The notes under the pieces were generated by a model. It saw nothing but the letters and a program-made list of their open reading frames with translations, had not been told where the DNA came from and ran no database searches. Shown here one piece after another: positions 56,226 to 64,000 of a stretch of DNA of 64,000 nt. Location: assembly GCA_023846275.1 (NCBI GenBank), contig CM043875.1:9667958-9731957 (forward strand). Reading direction: 5' to 3'. The first letter of the stretch is position 1. Each line of letters begins with the position of its first letter. The stretch comes from Vanilla planifolia. Taxonomy: Eukaryota; Streptophyta; Magnoliopsida; Asparagales; Orchidaceae. The translations under genes were made by a program, and so were the position numbers.

Positions 56226-59199
56226 TCATCCAAGAGGAAGCTAGGGCTAAGGTAAGTTAGACTAAAAGAAATTTTTGTTGACCTATTTGTGTAAGATGAA
56301 AGCATTTAAATATGTTGTAACTATAAAGCATCATATTATTTATAATAATCATTATGAACTGATTTACTTCCTTATAGATTTTTAAACTCTTTATCTTCCA
56401 TATATTACAATAAATAATGAGTAGTAGAATGGAAATGATTATTCATTTAGTAAAATGATTATCACCTTACTTATACTAGTAGAATAATAAATTAGTTATA
56501 TTATTTGCATTTTCTTACTAAATTTTTAGAGTAGTGATAAAGGTAAGGTAGACTTTGCTGCCTTTTTCACAACAAACAAATGCATGATCTAATGAATTCT
56601 CATTAAGATAATGAGGACATTTAAAAGCCAACTAGAAGATAAAATTCCTTAATTTCTTGGGGAATGGAAGAAGCTATTTTGTATTCTCCACACCACAAGT
56701 GAGAGTTTCACTAGACATTAAGAATTCTAGACTATTTTTCTTGATTTATGAATAAGGATCTTGCTTGTATCTACATTCTAGGCTAGCTAAATGCTAAAAT
56801 GTTCATCCATAAGTATGGTCCAATGATAAGTTGCTATCATGTTGCATAATTGAGTTTGTTTTGAGACCAATTCTTTTGTATTATCTTGTGCTTCTAAGTG
56901 TTTGATTTGTGTTCTTTCCTTTTTGAACTTATATATTTTCTTTTTGTATAGTTAGACCAAAGTGAGTTAGCAAATAATAGTTTTCTATTTATTTTTGTTG
57001 AGAATGTAGTTATAATGTCTTCTATCTTTTTTTAGTACTAGACCATTTTCTTTCATTGAAAAATTAATCTTTCCCTAATAAGTGTAGTGATATAATCCAT
57101 GTCATCATCAATATAAATGTGCTTACTATATATCATCATTCCAATTGGTTTAATCAAAAAATATCTAGGGTTATCAAGGAAATTCTTATAACCTAAATCT
57201 ATTAGGATAATTCTAAAGTTTTCCTTAAAACTCGAGTCAACTATTTGGGCCATTAAGGTTTTCTCATACCTTAAAAGCTATCTAGGCTAACCTAATGCTT
57301 TCATTAAATCCTAATCATCTCATTTAAGGTTGTCATCCTGATCAAGTTTTGCTTATCTATATCTTATATATTTATCTAAAATCCATACTATAATCTTTTA
57401 GCTTATCTGGCTATCGCTTGAGTACTATGTCATTCTAAATCCTTAGCTAAAATGCTTGAAATGATATCCATTATTTTCAAACTTGGGTTTACATTATTCC
57501 ATTAAGTGTCACTCTTGCCTCGTAGGGCTACTAAGTCATTATGCTCTTCCCAAAAGTTTTTAAAGGCTTTTTTAGGTCTAGGATTCTATGGGTTAAACTC
57601 TACTTCTATATTAGGTTTCTTTTGCATAAACTAAAGCCCTTAAGAATTATGTAGTCCAACTACAAGATTAGTTCTTAAGCTTTCCTTAACCTTACATACC
57701 ATTCAACCAAGCAAAAATTTACATCAAACTTGACTAAAGTAACATGGGTACTTAACCTCATCTAAGGCTTAAAATTTAAACTTTAGGCATTTAACTTTAA
57801 AATCATGGCCTTCAAATTTCAACCTTGGTATTCAAATTTCAAAAATAAGGCATTTTAATTTAGTCTTAAGAAATTAAAATTCCAAATCTAAGTCCTCTTG
57901 GTCAATTCGATTGATTTATAAAGCTAGCTTATGTTATTCAAGCATACTAGTTAGCTCGATAATATTTATTTACTAAATCCTACTTAACTAAACCACAAGA
58001 TTTTTGTCAAGCTTACTTGAGATCCATAATCACCCTTAGCCTTCTCAAATGGTCAATCAAAACCACTTAAACTTCCTCAAAGGGAAATCAAAGAGTTTTA
58101 CTTGCTTTAGAAGTCATTTAATGTCCTTTTTAGGCTCCTTTATTGCACTTTGATGCTTTGTTCAAGGATTAATTATCAATCCCATGGTCTACATGAGGTA
58201 GAAAACCTCTCTTGGCTATAAAATTTCAATATTTAGATTATATTTTCATGAAGGACAACATCATGTGTTCTTAGTAATGTTTAATGATATCACCAAAACT
58301 TTTTCACTAAGTCTTTATGCTAGAATTTCCATCATCATGCCTTTCATCAATTTCAATTCTCAATTTTTAGAATGGGTAGCATAATATAAGCTTCATAATA
58401 GTAACATCCAAAGCATAATAACTAAAATAATATCATCATGTCCATGCTTAATCCTAGTTAGCATATCTTACAGCATTCATGCCCAAAATATCGATATTTC
58501 TTCATCACATAATTGCATATTTATCATGGTCCAATCCAAAGAATCCATATAGAAAATATTAAAAAAAACTTGAAAAACAATTATCATTGCATGGTTCAAG
58601 TCATGGTTTAGAATAAATCATAATATTTCATGAAAATCTAAATTTCATCATAATTACAATATGAGATATATCTTAAAATTTTTTATTTTTAGCATTATAG
58701 AACAAATATAAACTTATAGTTTACTATATGCAAGGCCTAATTGCAAAATACTTAATAATAAAATTTAATGAATCTTCTTAGCATAACTTTCGCAAAAAAA
58801 AAAAAATAATAATACCATTTTGATCTTCAAAGTTTCCTGATGTGCTCAAGATTACAATAATATCTTAAAACTTAAGATTATATTTCACCAAAATATTATT
58901 TCTATATAAAAGTAATCATCTTATTTAGATCTTAATTTTCTTAAATAATTTGAGTCTATTTTCATGACAAAAAGTTTATATTCCTTTGAGAAATCATTAT
59001 AATTAAAGGAATGCATTTTAGTCATTGAAATATTGGCATCATTTCTAAATTCAACAAGAGAAGTCTCAATTTTAAGATGAGAAAACAATACATGTTTCTT
59101 AGCAAAAATCCCTTTTATAAGCCTACTAGTAAATTACATCATTCTATTATCCTATCATGCTTCTAGTTTTACATCAAAACGTTATGTTCAACCTACATT
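56226..59199. other. Unassigned repeat-like DNA right of LTR C
   Basis: No coding motif was recognised. From about 57,260 the sequence is richer in AAGCTAG/CTAGGC words and in AAATTTCAAA runs, resembling the texture of 37,300-38,300, but I could not align the two blocks with confidence. The open frame 57,053-57,253 (-, 66 codons) has no family match. Confidence 0.35.
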
Positions 59200-59480
59200 A
59201 AATAACCAAGTCAAAGTTTACACTGTGGTCTTCTCCTCATCATTGAACTTAGCTGGAGATCTTGCCTTCTTCCTTTCTTATGGTTTCACCTCTTCCTTTG
59301 ATTCTCTCGAGTAGATATCCTTGGAAGGCTCATGGCTAGATCTTGCTAAATGTCCAACAATAGTTGCATCCTAAGACCCTATAGAGCTCGCCAAACAATC
59401 CATTAATCTTGTGAGGTTAGTTAGGATATCTCTTCCTTGTCCTTATCATAAGGGTTCATGCACTCCAAGGGATTAGTTTA
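59200..59480 (-). repeat. Segment resembling the TATA/start region of LTR E
   Basis: The minus strand reads GAGCTCTATAGGGTCTTAGG-ATGCAACTATTG, then 120 bases later GATGAGGAGAAGACC. LTR E has CGACTCTATATAAGCTTTAGG-ATGCAATTTTAC (33,208) and GATGAGGAGAAGGCC (33,292). Order and orientation agree although the spacing differs, so this is probably a diverged relative of LTR E on the minus strand. Confidence 0.35.
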
Positions 59481-62400
59481 ATATTAATCTATTTTCCCTT
59501 AACTAGGTTTGATTCTTACTTTTAAGGAAACTCATGCACCCTTTAAGCTATCTACCAATTGTAGTAAATCTAGATAAGCTTTCAACTTCTAAGTCATCAA
59601 AACAAAGCCTTCTTATCACATGATTCAAGATATAAAAATGAGATCAAATTTCATATATTTAACATTTAAATTTCAAAATTCAAACTTCTAAAATATTCAA
59701 AATTTGAAGACATTTAAATTTGTATTCATCATTCAAAATTTGAATGATTAACTAAGGAAAAAGGTACTCAATCAAGAGGAACAATTCTTGAGCTAGCCAA
59801 TTTAATAGATGTAACATGATTGAAAAGAACTTACCAATTACAAAGGAAGTGCCTTTATGATTAATTATAATTGCAAAATAAATGATGTATGAAACATCTT
59901 GCATGCACTTGTGAAATAACAAGTCAAAATCTTGCTTTCTTTTTATTAATCATGCACTAATATCATTAAAATTACATTTTTAGTTGTTACAAATTATTGG
60001 CTCTTTTTGATATTATTATGCTATTATTTCTATTTTATTATTTTTATTTAATATTTTACCTACTACACTCTTTGATGTCGTGTTTTGTGCTTAAATTACA
60101 GGGCATGCTGATGCATCATTATGAGACAGAGGGAAGATGGTGAGTTTTATGGTAATTTTAGTTTGAAAGCTACACGTGTTAGCCAGATTATCATGTGTTT
60201 TTGAGATGTGAATCATGTACCTATATTGTGATTATATTGGGTCTCCTTTGGGTTAAGTGTAATAAGAATTTATGTTATGTGATATCATGGTTGTTATTAT
60301 TTTTATATTTATAATTGATTATAGTGAATACATTAAGATATATGGTGTGAATGTTGAATAAAAAGTGAAATTTGTAAAGTAGATTCAATTTATTTGGGTA
60401 ATTAAAGTTTACCATTGATTAGTCATTAGGATTACATAAGTTAGTTAGTAGGTGTTATAGATTATCTAGTTGTAGCATTTGTCACATATGACTTTTCATA
60501 ATAACAAAGCCATTGACTTGTTATACTAATGCTTTTTCTTTAAGCATTCTGGATCATGCATCTTATGATAAATTGATAAATCAATTGGAGAGCTTGGTAC
60601 TCAAAAGCTAAATTGGTGGTATTTGGTAAAAACATAACACACATTAAATAAGGATATCACAGGCATAATTGGAAAATATGTTATTTTAGTGTTTTTTTTA
60701 TTTATTTTTAGAATGTTAAGACTTATAATAAGACTCTAGAGGCATTAGGATATATTGTGAGCACTTGCATGATAAAGTCATATAATATTTCTTGTGGCAT
60801 GGCTAAACCACTTGCATTAGTGGCACTTAGGTTTAGAGTTAACCTTACTCTTGCATACATTCTAGTTAAATCCTTTCTCTTGAGTAATTATCTATAATTA
60901 ACCATAATATAACTTTATTATAACTTATATAAAACATTTTAAATTCAATGCATGTGCTAAGGATAAAGAAATTAAGTTTAAAATAAGCTCTATCATTCAC
61001 TCCCATTTGATCATAAAATATAATGACAATTAATGTACTTATATAGCCTAGTTCACATTACTTTTTGAAATTAAAATTATGAAGGTGCCATATGTGGAAG
61101 TTGGTCTCATAAAACAAATGTGATAGTCAACTAGTTTAAGAGAATGAAGAGTAAACATTGTGGTATAGGGTATGGAATTATACAATTTCAGTTTGTGTAA
61201 TGGGAGTTAATTTATTACATGTACTTACGAAAACTCATGTTTGTATGTGCATGATTATTATTTACTCTTAGAGAATCTAAGACTTGGTTTAACTATAAAT
61301 GGGACAAAAATATATGATGTCTTCCATCTTATGGATAAGACTATTTGTTTGACTTAGAATGATGAACTGGTTCTTGGTTGTACATGCTATCATCCATGTA
61401 TGAGCCCAAGTTCTATTTTATTATTTTATATAACTTTCACATTGCATATTACAAATTAGTATGTCATACTTCTACGATTTAGTTCTCTGTACAAACAATT
61501 TAAAGGGCTTATGATAAAATGTTGTATTGTTGTTGTACAAATATGATACTATTTATTGTTTGTGTATGATCTTCCTATAAGTTGTAATGTGAAAATAAAA
61601 TCATTGTCATACTATTACAAGCTATAGGAAAAATCCAAGAGCTCTACACTTAGTAAAATAAGTTATTGTACAATGGTGATGCACTTATTGAGCTATACAA
61701 TCATCTTAACTTAATATAATAAAAGTTATGCACTTGTTTAATCGATGTTATTATCTTATACAATGAATTGAATAAAAGAGAAATGTGTTAAGCTTTTATA
61801 TAATATAGTATGAGCATTATTTTTATAGAAGTATGATAAACTTTTGGAATTAAAATTCAAAGGTCAAATAGACTTAACGTCATGGTGATCAGCCCTATCC
61901 TTTTATCATCTTAATAGAATCTATGGATTTTATTTGCATGAATAGTCACTATACTTTATAATAGCTAGTTCAATAATTTTTGGAAACATAATATAGACAT
62001 TTATTTCACTTTATTAAATAAGATTCTATTCTAGGATACAAATAAAAGCATATTCCAAATAAAAGATGATTATTCAATTACAACATTATTAATTAATAGG
62101 GAAGCTTAACTCTATCTATTTTTGGCTAAAGCATTGGTGCTTAACTATAACATCTTTCTTGACATGATTTCTCAATAGTTTTCAAACTTTTCTTGGTAAC
62201 AAATTCCTTGATTCATTTATTTAGACATTGTGACATAAATGTTTAAAGGACTAAGGTATAAGTTGTTGTATGAAATATTTCAAGTGTTATAATTGTTTTA
62301 CATATTGCTACCATTATCTATTTTTTTTATTTTATACCAATGTCTCCTCTAAACTCCATTTATCCTTGGTTTATTTATACCATTTGTAGAAAATGGGAGT

Positions 62401-63061
62401 GGATTTAGTGGATGGAGTAGGAACATTTTTGGCCAAATTTCTTAAAAATCACATTTGCTCTCTTTTTGTTTTCTTTACATGATCTACATACTTTAATTTT
62501 CTTACTCCTTCACAATAACCATTTATAATTGCAAAATATTTGGAAAGATGAAGAACATTCTCTAAAACATGTTATAAATGAAACTAAAAGAAAATATTTT
62601 ATGTTGAATCTCTTAATAAATTATTGTGTTATAAAACCTTTGTATTTAATCTTTACATTGTCTCTTTTGCCTCATTATTGGGAGTTTGCCTTTTTGTTTT
62701 GCTTTCTTTTCTTCTTACCTTCTAGGATCTTTTGGCTCAACGACTGTTGGTTCCCTTAGCTGGGTGTTACAATCTTTTTGGGCCAGTAATATGTATGGTC
62801 TTTTGGCATAATGCATAGCATCTTTATCACTTAGAGCTTGATAAAGCTTAGTGTGATGTTTTCTTATCTTCTTTTGAGAATAGGCTTTTAATGTTTTCCT
62901 AATATTTTTGTTAATGATGAATGTAAATCTAATTTTTACTTAAATTGCCTAAATATTTGTTAAGAAAAGTAATTAATATTTATTAAGAATCTCTAAATAA
63001 GATTATAAGAATAATTAAGAAACTCAAAAGATTTTTAATACTTTTAATTTTGTTTATTGAG
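59481..63061. other. Unassigned AT-rich DNA
   Basis: No gene was recognised. A short region at 60,060-60,135 (GTTTTGTGCTTAAATTACAGGG) resembles leader or LTR-end sequence of some plant LTR elements. A minus-strand TATAAATAAACC at about 62,370-62,385, in a segment of mixed composition, could be the TATA box of a copia LTR. Neither could be tied to a PBS. The open frame 62,529-62,759 (+) is hydrophobic and AT-driven, with no family match. Confidence 0.3.
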
Positions 63062-63101
63062 ATTTAAATATTCATAATTCACCCTTTCTTATGTAGTCAT
63101 C
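63062..63101 (-). repeat. Segment shared with the LTR of copia element G
   Basis: The minus strand reads ATGACTACATAAGAAAGGGT-GAATTATGAATATTTAAA. Element G's right LTR (17,752-17,790, + strand) reads ATGTTTATATAAGAAAGGGT-GAATTATAACTATTTACAA. The match of more than 30 of 39 bases suggests that DNA left of 63,101 includes a G-type LTR, next to the copia RT remnant. Confidence 0.5.
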
Positions 63102-63289
63102 TTACATTCTTATTCTAATGATCATTATCAAAGTGTTGTCGATCTAACAAAAGATCCTTATGATGTCTCGCAAAACATTTTTCAATTATGCCATTTTAGA
63201 AGAAGCAAGTTTTTACCTTCAAACTATCTTTTTTAATAGAAATTTTTATTTTTATAAGAAATTTTTAAATTTGTCAATCTTTAAATTTG

Positions 63290-64000
63290 AGATATTATTG
63301 TAAATAATTTTGAATCACCTACCAAAAAAATTGGAAGTTTGCACATAAACAACATTAGACATGATGTCAGATCTTATTATGAGATATAATGAAGAAAGTA
63401 TCAATCCATTATTCAACTTAACATCTGTAGATTGTGCTTCTTCATCTTTGTCTGGAGATGTAGTAGTGGTCATGGGGGTAGTAACTCTAGGATTTCACTT
63501 TTGAAACCCAAACTTGTTAAGCAATGTCAAGTTATACTTAGTTTTGGATATAAAGATTCTATTTTTAGTTTATTTGGCTTGCAATCTTGAGAAGAAGGTT
63601 AACTCTTCCATCAAATTCTTTCTTCATTGGATTTAAAAACTCTTTGCAAAGTTTGCTATTGTTTGATCCAAAAACAATATTGATTACATTGATTTAAAAA
63701 ACCAAGTTGATGAACCTTTGTGTTCTTAATGAATGGTATATTATCGACACTCCCTCCCGTGAAATCGTTTTAATCAATAAAGTGTTTTCTTTAGTTTATA
63801 TAGGTTATCTATCTTATCATAGATTTCAAAACCTAGAGGTTCCCCAACAAGTACTTCCTTATTAATACATCCATTCAAAATATGCTATTCTTTTTCATTT
63901 CATCTAACTTGAAATTTTTGTAACATGCAAATGCAAGTGAGATTCTAATTACTCTTAGCCTAGCTGCTTATGCAAAGATTTCTTTAACATCTATTCCTTT
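63290..64000 (-). pseudogene. pol: Copia reverse transcriptase remnant (RVT_2), partial
   Basis: Read on the minus strand from the window edge, KGIDVKEIFA and AARLRVIRISLAFACYKNFK match EG.D..E-T-F-A-P-V-A-R-L-E..R..L-A-F-A...N-F-K. VGEPLGFEIYDKIDNLYKLKKTLY then matches the P-P-G-F-E.....-V-Y-K-L-.-K-A-L-Y-G-L-K segment. INVINIVFGSNNSKLCKEFL covers the catalytic box, where Y-V-D-D has become N-V-I-N, so both aspartates are lost. ELTFFSRLQAK, RIFISKTKYNLTLLNKFGFQ, TPMTTTTSPDKDEEA, SLYLIIRSDIMSNVVYV follow in the correct order. The upstream part of pol lies beyond the window. The RNase H end is missing, cut near 63,100 by a G-type LTR segment. Confidence 0.92.

Noticed and set aside
62529..62759. 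Hydrophobic 76-codon frame as a membrane protein
   Set aside because: The hydrophobicity follows from T-rich DNA; there is no start context, family motif or neighbour support.

Overview
This window looks like gene-poor, strongly AT-rich nuclear DNA of a flowering plant, probably pericentromeric or other old heterochromatin. The evidence is the set of plant-type LTR retrotransposon remains (Ty3/gypsy chromovirus and Ty1/copia). Their primer-binding sites match the 3' end of plant initiator-Met tRNA, they are nested, and their coding parts are shattered by stops and frameshifts. The species cannot be named from the sequence. No intact cellular gene, rRNA, tRNA or CRISPR was found, and the longest open frame (122 codons, inside an LTR) is a chance frame.

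Layout. 0-3.3 kb: a decayed short-motif repeat, unassigned AT-rich DNA and a possible gag scrap. 3.36-7.0 kb: element A (+), with a long LTR holding a 48-bp tandem array, a PBS and gag. 7.0-12.3 kb: element D (-), with a 3' LTR, PPT, integrase, gag and PBS; the protease and RT are missing. 13.5-19.3 kb: copia element G (-), with two approximately 1.5-kb direct LTRs and a UBN2-type gag. A miniature LTR element (TRIM-like, about 617 bp) is nested in its 5' LTR. 19.3-22.3 kb: nothing recognised. 22.3-26.1 kb: a duplicated, permuted repeat family (S). 26.1-31.5 kb: element B (-), with a 3' LTR of the A family and almost all of pol (protease, RT, RNase H, integrase). 31.8-36.1 kb: element E (+), with an LTR, TATA box, PBS, gag, protease and truncated RT. 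36.4-41.9 kb: LTR-like and gag-like scraps and a second copy of the E LTR end. 41.9-47.5 kb: unassigned. 47.5-51.3 kb: copia element H (-), with a SIRE-like gag, PBS and a 410-bp direct repeat pair. 53.7-56.2 kb: element C, a solo or truncated LTR of the A/B family, with six 48-bp units and a 112-bp AT microsatellite. 56.2-63.1 kb: mostly unassigned LTR-like DNA. 63.1-64 kb: a copia RT (-) running off the end.

Nothing here works together as a pathway. The window is a record of repeated insertion, deletion and decay. The most informative structures are three insertions of one LTR family that differ in number of a 48-bp palindrome-containing unit, and the miniature LTR element whose empty target site survives in the sister LTR. 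All protein assignments come from reading fragments by eye against remembered family motifs. Boundaries are approximate unless a PBS or PPT fixes them.
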